Shown in pieces: positions 1 to 8,827 of a stretch of DNA of 15,235 nt (positions are counted from its first letter, which is position 1; each line of letters starts with the position of its first letter). Position numbers and translations under genes: made by a program. The notes beneath the pieces are model-generated. The model had not been told where the DNA came from. It did not search any database and saw nothing but the letters and a program-made list of their open reading frames with translations. Source of the stretch: Methylomicrobium sp. (GTDB lineage: Bacteria > Pseudomonadota > Gammaproteobacteria > Methylococcales > Methylomonadaceae); contig SLIO01000476.1 in the NCBI GenBank assembly GCA_007135635.1, positions 1-15,235 of the forward strand, given 5' to 3'.

Positions 1-86
1 AGAATGAAGATCATCGCGACAATGGCGCGTCCCGTAAAAATGCGGTTTTCCTCCGCCGGGTTTTTAATGGTGTAGGTGCGCGGCAT
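1..86 (-). CDS. mrdA: Penicillin-binding protein 2 (PBP2), N-terminal fragment cut by the window edge
   Basis: Only the first 28 codons are present; the gene runs off the left edge. The translation starts MPRTYTIKNPAEENRIF and then enters a hydrophobic stretch (AIVAMIFIL), which fits the short cytoplasmic tail and single membrane anchor of PBP2, the elongasome transpeptidase. The ATG is at 86-84, 12 bases after the mreD stop, and mreB-mreC-mreD-mrdA is a common gammaproteobacterial order. The ribosome binding site is weak, so translation is probably coupled to mreD. No catalytic region is visible, so the call rests on the N-terminal sequence and the neighbours. Confidence 0.85.
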   Translation of the reverse strand, partial: MPRTYTIKNPAEENRIFTGRAIVAMIFI

Positions 87-98
87 GGGATAGACGGT

Positions 99-587
99 TC
101 AACGGATGCGTCGGAAGAGCCGTATTGCACGCAAAGAAAAAAAGACTAAAGGCCAGAAAAAGGTGCCGCTTAGTACGGGTAGCCAAAAAGCGTAAGAAGC
201 GCGTGCGATAGTTTGGCTATCAGTGATCCAGAATATCAAAAATTGAGACACGAGTAGGCAAAAAAAGATAAATAAGCCTTGTTGCAGAATCGGGTATTGT
301 CTGAGTCGCTTGTGCAACCTTAAGCACAGAAAGGCAACCAGCGAGTTGATCAGCGCATTTAAACCCAGCATTCTACCGGTTAATACGTCAGTCAGTAAGC
401 CGATGGTCCAAGCGCTAAATATGCCGACTCGATCGGGTGCCGCCAGTACCCAGTAAATAACCACGAGTAATATCCAATTGGGGTTGAAAGGCGCCAAGGG
501 TTGGGGCCAAGCGGCAATATTCAGGCCCATGGCAAATATAATCGAAAAGAGATAACGGCCGTAGCTGAAAGTATTATTTTCCGGCAT
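99..587 (-). CDS. mreD: Rod shape-determining protein MreD
   Basis: A 162-residue, strongly hydrophobic inner-membrane protein, close to the usual MreD length. It has about five membrane segments separated by short basic loops and ends in an Arg-rich tail. The recognisable family signature is the stretch from NPNWILLVVIYWVLAAP (about residues 36-52) through GLLTDVLTGRMLGLNAL (about 63-79). MreD is the membrane partner of MreC and MreB in the elongasome that guides lateral wall synthesis. Its ATG at 587 lies inside the end of mreC (14-base overlap), so translation is probably coupled. mrdA follows after 12 bases. Confidence 0.95.
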   Translation of the reverse strand: MPENNTFSYGRYLFSIIFAMGLNIAAWPQPLAPFNPNWILLVVIYWVLAAPDRVGIFSAWTIGLLTDVLTGRMLGLNALINSLVAFLCLRLHKRLRQYPILQQGLFIFFCLLVSQFLIFWITDSQTIARASYAFWLPVLSGTFFWPLVFFSLRAIRLFRRIR

Positions 588-1551
588 GGTTTTCGTCCGT
601 TTGTTCTGTTTCTTGAGTCTCCAGTGGGATAGGTGCTTCGCTTTTCCATACGATCAACAACTCCCTGCTTCGATTTAATTGCGCTTTAGGAGTTGCGTAT
701 ATTTCGGCAAAAGGTTTGTTAGGCTGTAGGATTATTTTTTCGACGATAGCAACCGGATAGCCTTGCGGAAAAATACCGCCTAGGCCTGAACTAATAAGTA
801 GATCGCCTTCCTTGATGTCGGCGTTGTTGGCTAAATAAGGTAGTAATAACCTGTTGATTTGTCCGCTGCCAACCGCGATCGTGCGTAAACCGTTACGATT
901 GATTTGCACAGGGATGGCGTGGCTTGGGTCGGTAATCAGCATGATTTCGGAGCTGAGCGGAAGCGCACGGTATACCTGGCCGACCACGCCGTAAGCATCC
1001 AAAACTGCTTGTTGAGTATGCACGCCAAACCGCGATCCTTTATCGACGACGACAACATGTTCGAAAGGGGCTAGGTTGACAGACAGTAACTCGGCTACAA
1101 GGACCTGCTCTCCCAGTTTAAAGGATTTTTCCAGTAATGCCCTCAGCCGGATATTTTCCTGCTCCAGTGCTTCGTATTTAAGCAGTTGCGATTTGTAAAT
1201 CAATTGTTCCTGCCGTAGCTGTTCATTTTCTTCTTTTAGGTTATAAAGTGATTGTATCGATTCTAAGGTTTCCTTGGAGCGGTGTAGCGGCCAGTCCGTA
1301 ATCGATTGAATCGGATAAGTAATCATTGATAGTGCGCTACGAAGTTTGTCTAGTTGCGAGCTTTTGCGCTCAGCAACCAGAAGCGCAATTGAGGCCAGCA
1401 CCGCCACCAGCAGTCGCGTATTAATCGAAGGTCCGGTGGCAAATAAAGGATTAATAACGATTACCTCGAAAATGAATCGTGTTAGGTAAAAAGTCCATAA
1501 GGGACAAAATATTATTGGGATAGTTCGATAACGTATAGCTTGAATCGACAT
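574..1551 (-). CDS. mreC: Rod shape-determining protein MreC (start uncertain)
   Basis: MreC is a bitopic inner-membrane protein whose periplasmic part links MreB/MreD to PBP2. Visible here are a membrane segment (RLLVAVLASIALLVAE), a coiled coil rich in Leu, Glu and Gln (YNLKEENEQLRQEQLIY onward), and the two-barrel periplasmic domain with VVVDKGSRFGVH, GVVGQVY, ITDPSHAIPVQ and SSGLGGIFPQGYPVAIV. The C-terminus is short, without the long Pro/Gln tail of E. coli MreC. The start is a problem. The first in-frame ATG is at 1551, but the family's N-terminus (E. coli MKPIFSRGPS) aligns with INPLFATGPS, which begins 32 codons later at an ATT (1455-1453). A GAGG sits 8 bases upstream of that ATT, and no ATG, GTG or TTG lies between. 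An even longer frame opens at TTG 1608. I give the ATG coordinates as the conventional choice. The mreC stop overlaps mreD. Confidence 0.93.
   Translation of the reverse strand: MSIQAIRYRTIPIIFCPLWTFYLTRFIFEVIVINPLFATGPSINTRLLVAVLASIALLVAERKSSQLDKLRSALSMITYPIQSITDWPLHRSKETLESIQSLYNLKEENEQLRQEQLIYKSQLLKYEALEQENIRLRALLEKSFKLGEQVLVAELLSVNLAPFEHVVVVDKGSRFGVHTQQAVLDAYGVVGQVYRALPLSSEIMLITDPSHAIPVQINRNGLRTIAVGSGQINRLLLPYLANNADIKEGDLLISSGLGGIFPQGYPVAIVEKIILQPNKPFAEIYATPKAQLNRSRELLIVWKSEAPIPLETQETEQTDENHAGK
1464..1467 (-). promoter_or_regulatory. Shine-Dalgarno-like GAGG that would serve an ATT start of mreC
   Basis: On the minus strand, GAGG at 1467-1464 is followed by 8 bases and then ATT at 1455-1453, in frame with mreC. 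That ATT is exactly where the initiator Met of other MreC proteins aligns. The spacing is ideal for initiation. AUU initiation is known for infC, so this is possible but unusual. The sequence shows only the motif and its position, not its use. Confidence 0.4.
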
Positions 1552-1640
1552 TCCATCCGTGGAAAATTTTTTGGTAGACTGTTTAAAGTTTCGATTCCGC
1601 CGAACCAAAGGGTTTGGCGATCATTTTTTTGTGGTTGAAG

Positions 1641-2684
<1,044 letters not shown>

Positions 2685-3039
2685 TTATTAACCTGTATCC
2701 TGAGCGAATAAATTATATTACTTTACCAATCAAGCGGGTAATTGAGCAAGATATAAAGTATTATACACAACGCAATTTAAAATTCCGTTTCAATATTCGC
2801 CTGTCGCCGCACTGCAATTAACCGCTTTTCTCCGGCAAGGGTGGGGTCATAGAGGCTAAACGTCGGCACGGAAACTAAGGTCGTGCAATGCCGCCAGATT
2901 TGCGAGAATGGGTAAATCGGATTTTAGGTATACCTTAAAATACTGATACGCCTTCGATGCTTCCAGAAAGTTATGAAATGCTCGAATTTTGAGCTGTGAA
3001 TAGTTATGTTTTCGGATTGATGATTAATGGAGTAGGAAA
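2685..3039. other. Divergent intergenic region between mreB and gatC
   Basis: These 355 bases hold no convincing gene. They contain a TATAAT element for mreB (2760-2765, minus), a palindrome at 2926-2935, a GCTC/GAGC inverted repeat around 2980-2994, and the gatC ribosome binding site just before 3040. On the minus strand a 55-codon open frame (3023-2859) reads like protein but has no credible start codon. A second minus-strand frame further left is also open for about 50 codons. This could be a gene remnant or a dispersed intergenic repeat; the sequence alone does not decide. Confidence 0.6.
2760..2765 (-). promoter_or_regulatory. Probable -10 element of the mreB operon promoter
   Basis: The minus strand reads TATAAT, a perfect sigma-70 -10 box, 75 bases upstream of the mreB ATG and inside an A+T-rich stretch. 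No good -35 lies at 16-18 bases; the nearest TTGAAA is 22 bases away. Either the promoter depends on an activator, or the match is fortuitous. Confidence 0.35.
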
Positions 3040-3327
3040 ATGTCTTTAACGACTGACGATGTAAATAAAATCGCGCACTTGGCAAGGTTGGGTGTCGATA
3101 TTCAAGATGTCGACACTTATGCGCATGATTTATCCGGAATACTCGATTTGGTTGCGCAAATGAGCGAATTAAATACCGAGGGAGTTGCGCCCATGGCGCA
3201 TCCGATGGAGCAAGGCCAAAGGTTGAGACCGGACCGGGTAATCGAAACGAATATGAGAGAAAAATTTCAATCGATTGCGCCTCAAGTCGAAGCGGGATTG
3301 TATTTAGTTCCTAAGGTGATCGAATGA
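3040..3327 (+). CDS. gatC: Asp/Glu-tRNA amidotransferase subunit C (GatC)
   Basis: A 95-residue protein, the usual GatC length. It has the family pattern: [11 protein letters not shown] near the N-terminus, a helix with the [26 protein letters not shown] region (about 30-55), and the acidic-basic LRPDRV and late [10 protein letters not shown] ending. GatC wraps around GatA and stabilises the GatCAB complex, which amidates Glu-tRNA(Gln) and/or Asp-tRNA(Asn) in the cytoplasm. A strong GGAG precedes the ATG. It is the first gene of the gat operon, with gatA 16 bases downstream. Confidence 0.97.
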   Translation: MSLTTDDVNKIAHLARLGVDIQDVDTYAHDLSGILDLVAQMSELNTEGVAPMAHPMEQGQRLRPDRVIETNMREKFQSIAPQVEAGLYLVPKVIE

Positions 3328-3343
3328 AGGACGGGGAGAGGCT

Positions 3344-4795
3344 ATGAATAATAAAACCATTGCCGAACTGGCCAAAAGTTTGCGTGCCGGCGAATTTTCC
3401 AGCGTTGAGTTGACGCAAACCTATTTAAAACGAATTCGGCAGTTTCCGGCACTCAATGCCTATATTACAGTAACGGCCGAACAGGCGCTTGCTCAAGCCG
3501 AAGCCGCGGATAAACGATTGGCGGCTGGATCGGCCGATTTATTGACCGGAATACCGATTGCGCAAAAAGATATTTTCTGTACCGACGGTGTTAAGACGTC
3601 TTGCGGCTCGAAGATGCTCGATAATTTCATTTCGCCTTACAATGCGACTGTCGTCGAAAAACTCAATGCGGCCGGCACGGTGATGCTCGGCAAATTGAAT
3701 ATGGACGAATTCGCGATGGGCTCGTCGAACGAAACCAGTTTTTATGGTCCGGTGCAAAATCCGTGGAATGTTTCATGTGTTCCGGGCGGTTCTTCGGGTG
3801 GATCGGCCGCAGCGGTTGCCGCAGGGTTGGCGGCAGGCGCGACAGGAACGGATACCGGCGGTTCGATACGTCAGCCTGCGGCTTTCTGCGGTATTACCGG
3901 TTTGAAACCGACCTACGGGCGCGTTTCGCGTTATGGCATGATTGCCTATGCGTCAAGCCTCGATCAAGGCGGTCCGATGACGCGTAGCGCGGAAGATGCC
4001 GCAATCATGCTGCAAGTCATGGCCGGTTTTGACGAGAAGGACTCGACTAGCGTCGATAGGCCGGTTCCCGATTATTCGGCAGGGCTTAATCAACCGTTAA
4101 ACGGCTTGAAAATCGGTCTGCCGAAAGAATTTTTCGGTGAAGGGTTGGACGGCGAAATCGCGGCAGTCATCGAAACAGCTGTCAATGAATATCGCAAATT
4201 GGGTGCCGAGGTCAAAGAAGTCTCGATGCAGAATTTGAAACACGCGATTCCGGCTTATTATGTGATTGCACCGGCCGAATGTTCGGCAAATCTGTCGCGT
4301 TTTGATGGCGTTCGTTTCGGCTACCGCTGCGACAATCCGGCCGATTTGACCGATTTGTACACGCGCTCGCGCGGCGAGGCATTCGGTAAGGAGGTCAAGC
4401 GTCGCATCTTGATTGGAACCTATGCCTTGTCGGCGGGTTATTACGATGCCTATTACCTAAAGGCACAAAAAGTACGGCGTTTGATCAGCGATGATTTCAA
4501 AAGCGCATTGGACGAGGTCGATGTGCTGATGGGGCCGGTATCGCCGACGGTGGCGTTCGGTCTCGGCGAGAAAACCGGCGACCCGATTCAAATGTATTTG
4601 TCCGATATTTATACGATCGCGGTTAATTTGGCAGGCCTTCCCGCAATGTCGATTCCGGCCGGGTTCGTCGACGGCAAGCCGGTCGGCTTGCAAATCATCG
4701 GGAATTATTTTGCCGAGGACCGGTTGTTGAATGTAGCGCATCGCTATCAGATGAATACCGACTGGCACAAGCAGATGCCGAAAGGGTTCGAATAA
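3344..4795 (+). CDS. gatA: Asp/Glu-tRNA amidotransferase subunit A (GatA)
   Basis: A 483-residue amidase-signature enzyme, the glutaminase subunit that frees ammonia from glutamine for transfer to the tRNA-bound Glu or Asp. The Lys-cisSer-Ser triad is visible: K75 in [10 protein letters not shown]150 in [15 protein letters not shown], and the nucleophile S174 in [13 protein letters not shown]. The C-terminal half keeps the usual GatA blocks ([34 protein letters not shown]). The ribosome binding site GGGGAGAGG is strong. The gene sits between gatC and an Uma2-family gene that starts 12 bases after its stop. It appears intact. Confidence 0.98.
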   Translation: MNNKTIAELAKSLRAGEFSSVELTQTYLKRIRQFPALNAYITVTAEQALAQAEAADKRLAAGSADLLTGIPIAQKDIFCTDGVKTSCGSKMLDNFISPYNATVVEKLNAAGTVMLGKLNMDEFAMGSSNETSFYGPVQNPWNVSCVPGGSSGGSAAAVAAGLAAGATGTDTGGSIRQPAAFCGITGLKPTYGRVSRYGMIAYASSLDQGGPMTRSAEDAAIMLQVMAGFDEKDSTSVDRPVPDYSAGLNQPLNGLKIGLPKEFFGEGLDGEIAAVIETAVNEYRKLGAEVKEVSMQNLKHAIPAYYVIAPAECSANLSRFDGVRFGYRCDNPADLTDLYTRSRGEAFGKEVKRRILIGTYALSAGYYDAYYLKAQKVRRLISDDFKSALDEVDVLMGPVSPTVAFGLGEKTGDPIQMYLSDIYTIAVNLAGLPAMSIPAGFVDGKPVGLQIIGNYFAEDRLLNVAHRYQMNTDWHKQMPKGFE

Positions 4796-4807
4796 AAGAG
4801 GTTGAAT

Positions 4808-5413
4808 ATGGCCAAGGTTACCGAATTGTCGCAATTGGATATGAACGGGAGTTACAGCTACGCCGATTATTTGACGTGGCGTTTGGATCAAACGGTCGAG
4901 TTGATCAAAGGCAAGATCTTTACGATGTCACCCGCTCCGAATGTTAAGCACCAGCGGATTTCTCGCAATCTTTTCAAGCCGATCGTTAATTATCTGGCAG
5001 ATAAACGCTGCGAAGTTTTTTCGGCCCCGTTCGACGTTAAGCTTTATGATCGCCGCAAATCGAAATTGAGCGACCGCGAAGTATTCAGTGTCGTGCAGCC
5101 CGATTTGTGCGTGATCTGCGATAAAGACAGGCTGACCGAACAAGGCTGCGACGGTGCGCCAGACTGGATCATCGAAGTGCTTTCTCCGGGTAATAACAAG
5201 AAGGAGCTTCGCTTCAAATACGACCTGTATCAAGAAAGCGGCGTCGGCGAATACTGGTTGGTGTTTCCGTATGAACGTGCCGTGCAACAATTCGTGTTGG
5301 ACCGGGACGGCGAAGCCTATCGGCTCCATGCCCTCTATCCAGGCGACGAAACGGCAAAGCCCTATCTTTTTCCCGAACTAAAAATCGATTTGGCCGAAGT
5401 TTTTGCCGAATAA
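4808..5413 (+). CDS. Uma2-family (DUF820) PD-(D/E)XK nuclease-fold protein, lying between gatA and gatB
   Basis: A 201-residue protein with the Uma2 pattern, a restriction-endonuclease-like fold whose cellular role is mostly unproven. Candidate catalytic residues in ATG-based numbering are E31 (VELIKGKIFTMSP), D99 (VVQPDLCVICD), E123 (PDWIIEVLSPG), and a Lys in KELRFKYDLY (about K132 or K137). SGVGEYWLVFP then follows, as is typical for the family. The ATG at 4808 is preferred because AGAGG lies about 6 bases upstream; a TTG two codons earlier is less likely. There is no signal peptide, so it is presumably cytoplasmic. It lies between gatA (12 bases away) and gatB (18 bases away) and is probably co-transcribed with both. 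Nothing in the sequence links it mechanistically to tRNA amidation. Confidence 0.9.
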   Translation: MAKVTELSQLDMNGSYSYADYLTWRLDQTVELIKGKIFTMSPAPNVKHQRISRNLFKPIVNYLADKRCEVFSAPFDVKLYDRRKSKLSDREVFSVVQPDLCVICDKDRLTEQGCDGAPDWIIEVLSPGNNKKELRFKYDLYQESGVGEYWLVFPYERAVQQFVLDRDGEAYRLHALYPGDETAKPYLFPELKIDLAEVFAE

Positions 5414-5431
5414 ATCAATAAGGAACAAGCA

Positions 5432-6871
5432 ATGAATTCACAATGGGAAGTCGTCATCGGGTTGGAAGTTCATGCACAACTCGCGACACAATCCAAAATA
5501 TTTTCAGGCGCATCAACCGCCTACGGTGCCGAACCTAATACACAAGCTTGCGCGGTCGATTTAGGATTGCCCGGTGTCTTGCCGGTTTTAAACCAAGAAG
5601 CGGTGCGCATGGCCGTCAAATTCGGTCTCGCGATCGAAGCGGAAATCGCGCCTTACTCGGTCTTTGCGCGTAAAAACTATTTTTATCCGGACCTGCCGAA
5701 AGGTTATCAGATCAGCCAGTTCGAATTGCCGATCGTCGGCAACGGACACCTGGATATCGAAGTCGACGGTATCAAGAAACGCATCGGTGTTACGCGCGCG
5801 CATCTTGAAGAGGACGCCGGCAAATCTCTACACGAAGACTTCCATGGTTTGACCGGTATCGATTTGAATCGTGCCGGTACGCCATTATTGGAAATCGTTT
5901 CAGAGCCCGACATGCGTTCGGCGAAAGAAGCGGTCGCCTATATGCGTAAGCTGCACGAGCTGGTGCGCTATCTGGAAATCTGCGACGGCAACATGCAAGA
6001 AGGTTCGTTCCGCTGCGACGCGAACGTGTCGGTACGTCCGAAAGACCAAGCCGAATTCGGCACGCGCGCCGAGATCAAAAACATCAACTCGTTCCGCTTT
6101 GTCGAGAAAGCGATTAATTACGAAATCGAGCGCCAGATCGATTTGATCGAAAGCGGCGGCAAGGTCGTTCAGGAAACGCGGCTTTACGATGCGAATAAAG
6201 ATGAAACCCGCTCGATGCGCGGTAAGGAAGAGGCGAACGACTATCGTTATTTTCCCGACCCCGATTTGTTGCCGGTTGAAATTACCGAAGCTTTCAAAGA
6301 CGAAGTCCGCACCACTTTACCTGAATTGCCCGATGCGAAGAAGAAGCGTTTTATCGAGCAATACGGTCAGGATAACGAGAGCGCGGCAACGCTGACTTCG
6401 TCTAGGCAATTAGCCGATTATTACGAAGCATTGGTTAAGGTTTCCGGCGGCGAAGCTAAGATTTGTACAAATTGGGTAACCGGAGACGTGCTCGGTGCTT
6501 TGAATAAAGCCGGCTTGGAAATCAGTCAGTGTCCGGTCGATGCCGAGCGTTTGTCGGGTTTACTGAGACGTATCGCCGATGACACAATTTCCGGAAAAAT
6601 CGCGAAACAAGTCTTCGACGCTATGTGGCAAGGCCAAGAAACGGCCGATCAAATCATCGAAAGCCAAGGTTTGAAGCAAATTACCGATACCGGCGCGATC
6701 GAGGCGATCATCGATAAAATCATCGCCGACAATCCTGGACAAGTCGAACAATATCTCAGTGGTAAGGATAAAGTATTCGGCTTTTTTGTAGGACAAGTCA
6801 TGAAGGAAATGCAAGGTAAAGCGAATCCGACTGAGGTCAATAAGATTTTGAAGCTTAAATTGAAAAGGTAA
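5432..6871 (+). CDS. gatB: Asp/Glu-tRNA amidotransferase subunit B (GatB)
   Basis: A 479-residue subunit that binds the misacylated tRNA and carries out the ATP-dependent transamidation. It starts with [11 protein letters not shown], continues with [30 protein letters not shown] and the family signature [18 protein letters not shown] (about 147-164), then [11 protein letters not shown]. The last 150 or so residues form the helical tail (YqeY-like) that contacts the tRNA, ending in [15 protein letters not shown]. The ribosome binding site AAGGAAC is 8 bases before the ATG. Separation of gatB from gatA by a Uma2 gene is the only unusual point. The sequence looks complete. Confidence 0.98.
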   Translation: MNSQWEVVIGLEVHAQLATQSKIFSGASTAYGAEPNTQACAVDLGLPGVLPVLNQEAVRMAVKFGLAIEAEIAPYSVFARKNYFYPDLPKGYQISQFELPIVGNGHLDIEVDGIKKRIGVTRAHLEEDAGKSLHEDFHGLTGIDLNRAGTPLLEIVSEPDMRSAKEAVAYMRKLHELVRYLEICDGNMQEGSFRCDANVSVRPKDQAEFGTRAEIKNINSFRFVEKAINYEIERQIDLIESGGKVVQETRLYDANKDETRSMRGKEEANDYRYFPDPDLLPVEITEAFKDEVRTTLPELPDAKKKRFIEQYGQDNESAATLTSSRQLADYYEALVKVSGGEAKICTNWVTGDVLGALNKAGLEISQCPVDAERLSGLLRRIADDTISGKIAKQVFDAMWQGQETADQIIESQGLKQITDTGAIEAIIDKIIADNPGQVEQYLSGKDKVFGFFVGQVMKEMQGKANPTEVNKILKLKLKR

Positions 6872-6921
6872 AAACAATGGATGGGCAGAATCACGGCCTA
6901 TCCAACGGAAAGGTATGCTTT

Positions 6922-7491
6922 ATGGCATTTGCAGAAAAGCTGAAAATCAGCGTCGAGGATTATTTGCAAGGCGAATTACTCAGTGACATCAAGCATGAGT
7001 ATGTCGGGGGGGAGGGTTATGCTATGGCCGGCATTAAGCGTGCGCATGATACGATCGCAATGAACCTGATCGCTCATGTGCATGCACATTTGCGTGGGAC
7101 GCCTTGCCGAGTCCATTCAGGCGAAATGAAGGTCCGGGTTCAAACCGCAACGGACGATTATTTTTTATATCCCGATCTGCATGTGACTTGTTCGGCTGAC
7201 GATACCCATGAACATTTCAACACTCAGCCGAAATTGATCGTCGAAATACTCTCCGACGCGACCGAGCGTTACGATCGCGCCGAGAAATTTCATCACTACC
7301 GCAAATTAACCAGTCTCGAAGAGTATGTGTTGATCGCTCAGGATACGCAGCGTGTCGAATGCTACCGGCGCGATGAACAATGGGATTTACGGATGTTTCA
7401 GCAAGGCCAGGCCGTCTTTTTTGCATCGATCGATTGGGTTAGTGATATCGGCGATAATTATGAGGGCTTACGATTTGGCGGCGATGGCTGA
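6922..7491 (+). CDS. Second Uma2-family (DUF820) PD-(D/E)XK nuclease-fold protein, after gatB
   Basis: A 189-residue protein of a different Uma2 subgroup from the one upstream. It starts MAFAEKLKISVEDYLQGE, has HEYVGGEGYAMAG (candidate E31), YPDLHVTC (D85), LIVEILSDATE (E108) and YDRAEKFHHYRKL (K122), then EEYVLIAQD. The ATG at 6922 matches the family's usual N-terminus and has AAGG about 8 bases upstream; the frame stays open back to an ATG at 6877, but those 15 residues look unrelated. It is 50 bases downstream of gatB, so it may share the gat transcript. The two Uma2 proteins are only weakly alike, so recent tandem duplication is unlikely. Its function is unknown. It converges on the JAMM gene with 30 bases between stops and no clear terminator. 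Confidence 0.9.
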   Translation: MAFAEKLKISVEDYLQGELLSDIKHEYVGGEGYAMAGIKRAHDTIAMNLIAHVHAHLRGTPCRVHSGEMKVRVQTATDDYFLYPDLHVTCSADDTHEHFNTQPKLIVEILSDATERYDRAEKFHHYRKLTSLEEYVLIAQDTQRVECYRRDEQWDLRMFQQGQAVFFASIDWVSDIGDNYEGLRFGGDG

Positions 7492-7521
7492 GGAGCGGTC
7501 TTGTTACGCAAAAACGAAGCA

Positions 7522-7935
7522 TTAACCCAAAATCAACGGAACTTCTTCGGCCTTTTGCTCGGCGATCCGGAAGCCGCGCATTTCCAGTACGCCCTTCGTG
7601 TTCAGCGAAATGATCAAATTGAGTGCTTCAGGATAGCTTGCCATTTCCAAATCGGTTTTTGACGGAAAGGCCGGCGCTGTCGGGTGGGAATGATAAATCG
7701 CGAACAATTCCTCACCGTTTTCGCGCATTTGCGCCATTGCCGAGATTTGTTGTTTTGGATCCAGTGAAAAACGGTTTTTAGGGTGATCGGCCTTGTTTTC
7801 GATCGCGTAGCAATGGTTCGGAATACCATTCAGGCTTCCGATCAGTCCGCAAACCTCGGCTTCGGGCGACAATTGCGCGAGGTGCAGCAGTTGGTTGGTG
7901 ATTTTTCGGGGAATGTGAATTTCTGATATTTGCAT
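7522..7935 (-). CDS. JAMM/MPN-domain zinc metallopeptidase (M67 family)
   Basis: A 137-residue single-domain protein with a complete JAMM site: the Glu of AEVCGLIG, then HSHPTAPAFPSKTD, giving His-x-His-Pro, Ser and Asp in the spacing that binds catalytic zinc. In eukaryotes this fold removes ubiquitin. In bacteria relatives process ubiquitin-like sulphur carriers or act in cysteine and cofactor synthesis, usually beside a ThiF/MoeB-type E1-like gene or a ThiS/MoaD-like carrier. Neither is seen here. The start at 7935 gives the usual family N-terminus (MQISEIHIPRKI). An ATG at 7989 would add 18 residues and overlap the end of prmC by 13 bases. Both starts have poor ribosome binding sites. It is the last gene of the hemA-prfA-prmC set. 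Confidence 0.88.
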   Translation of the reverse strand: MQISEIHIPRKITNQLLHLAQLSPEAEVCGLIGSLNGIPNHCYAIENKADHPKNRFSLDPKQQISAMAQMRENGEELFAIYHSHPTAPAFPSKTDLEMASYPEALNLIISLNTKGVLEMRGFRIAEQKAEEVPLILG

Positions 7936-7976
7936 GATTTTTAATTGTTGGCGTTTGGATAGTTTAGATTTAATTG

Positions 7977-8822
7977 CTACGGACGCCATTGTCCATAGGT
8001 GACCCGAGGCTGGCCTGAAAGATCGCGGTAAGTGACGATATTATGGTAATCCAATTGGCTGAAAATAGCCTGGACTTGATTTTGTTGATTGTAGCCATGT
8101 TCAATTAATAAATGACCTTGGGTGGGTAAATGTCGTCTGGCGTCAGCCGCGATGCGCTCAATATCACTTAGGCCGTGATTGTCCGCAATCAATGCTGATA
8201 GGGGTTCGAATCTGACATCGCCTTCGGTCAAGTGCGGGTCATTATCGGCGATGTAGGGCGGGTTGCAGACGACAAGATTGAACTGAACCGATTCGCTTAT
8301 CGCCTCAAACCAATCGCTTTGCACAAATTGAATATTCCGCACATTGTGTTTGTGGGCATTGCGCCGGGCTAGGGTTAAAGCGCCCGTGCTGCAGTCGGTT
8401 GCAATGACCTCGGAGTTGGGGCGTTCGGCGGCAAGCGTAATGGCGATGATGCCGGAGCCGGTGCCTAAATCGATCAAGCGGTAAGATTGCCGTTCCGGTA
8501 TCCGTTGCAAGGCGAGTTCGATTAGCAGCTCGGTATCGGGCCTTGGAATCAGTACATCGCGATTGACTTCGAAATCGCGTGACCAGAATTCGCGCCTGCC
8601 GGTGATGTAGGCGATCGGCACGCCTGAAAGGCGTTTTTGCAGTAGCGCTACGAAATGGCTGTTCTGTTCGGGTGATAGGTTTTTTTCCGGCCACGCACGT
8701 AAATAGGAGCGGTCTATGTCGAGCGTGAGGCAAAGTAGGATTTCAGCGTCGAGCAAAGGCGATTCGGAAGCCGAGATCAAGCGTTGAACGGCGTAATCCA
8801 GTGCCGATTGGAGGGTGGGCAT
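7977..8822 (-). CDS. prmC: Release factor glutamine N5-methyltransferase (PrmC/HemK)
   Basis: A 281-residue S-adenosylmethionine-dependent methyltransferase of normal length. It methylates the glutamine of the GGQ motif in RF1 and RF2, which speeds peptide release. The SAM-binding loop LIDLGTGSGIIAITLA has GTGSG at 120-124, and the catalytic NPPY is at 187-190 (LVVCNPPYIADND). The N-terminal helical domain with ITGRREFWSRDFEV is also typical. It lies 5 bases after prfA, whose product is its substrate, and the ribosome binding site is weak, consistent with translational coupling. Confidence 0.97.
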   Translation of the reverse strand: MPTLQSALDYAVQRLISASESPLLDAEILLCLTLDIDRSYLRAWPEKNLSPEQNSHFVALLQKRLSGVPIAYITGRREFWSRDFEVNRDVLIPRPDTELLIELALQRIPERQSYRLIDLGTGSGIIAITLAAERPNSEVIATDCSTGALTLARRNAHKHNVRNIQFVQSDWFEAISESVQFNLVVCNPPYIADNDPHLTEGDVRFEPLSALIADNHGLSDIERIAADARRHLPTQGHLLIEHGYNQQNQVQAIFSQLDYHNIVTYRDLSGQPRVTYGQWRP

Positions 8823-8827
8823 CGGGT

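Noticed and set aside
1609..1640. Possible attenuator between mreB and mreC (CCAAA-CCC-TTTGG on the minus strand)
   Set aside because: The stem is only five pairs with a three-base loop and no T run, which is too weak to call.
2888..2938. A 16-codon plus-strand frame (MPPDLREWVNRILGIP) in the mreB-gatC gap, vaguely like a transposase N-terminus
   Set aside because: It is too short, has no ribosome binding site, and overlaps a longer minus-strand open frame. The resemblance is not enough.
4457..4891. A 144-codon minus-strand frame opposite the end of gatA
   Set aside because: It lies antisense to well-conserved gatA and Uma2 coding sequence, has His/Arg-rich composition typical of shadow frames, and has no ribosome binding site.
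7492..7521. Possible bidirectional terminator between the convergent Uma2 and JAMM genes
   Set aside because: No stem-loop with a T run could be found in these 30 bases or in the adjacent gene ends.
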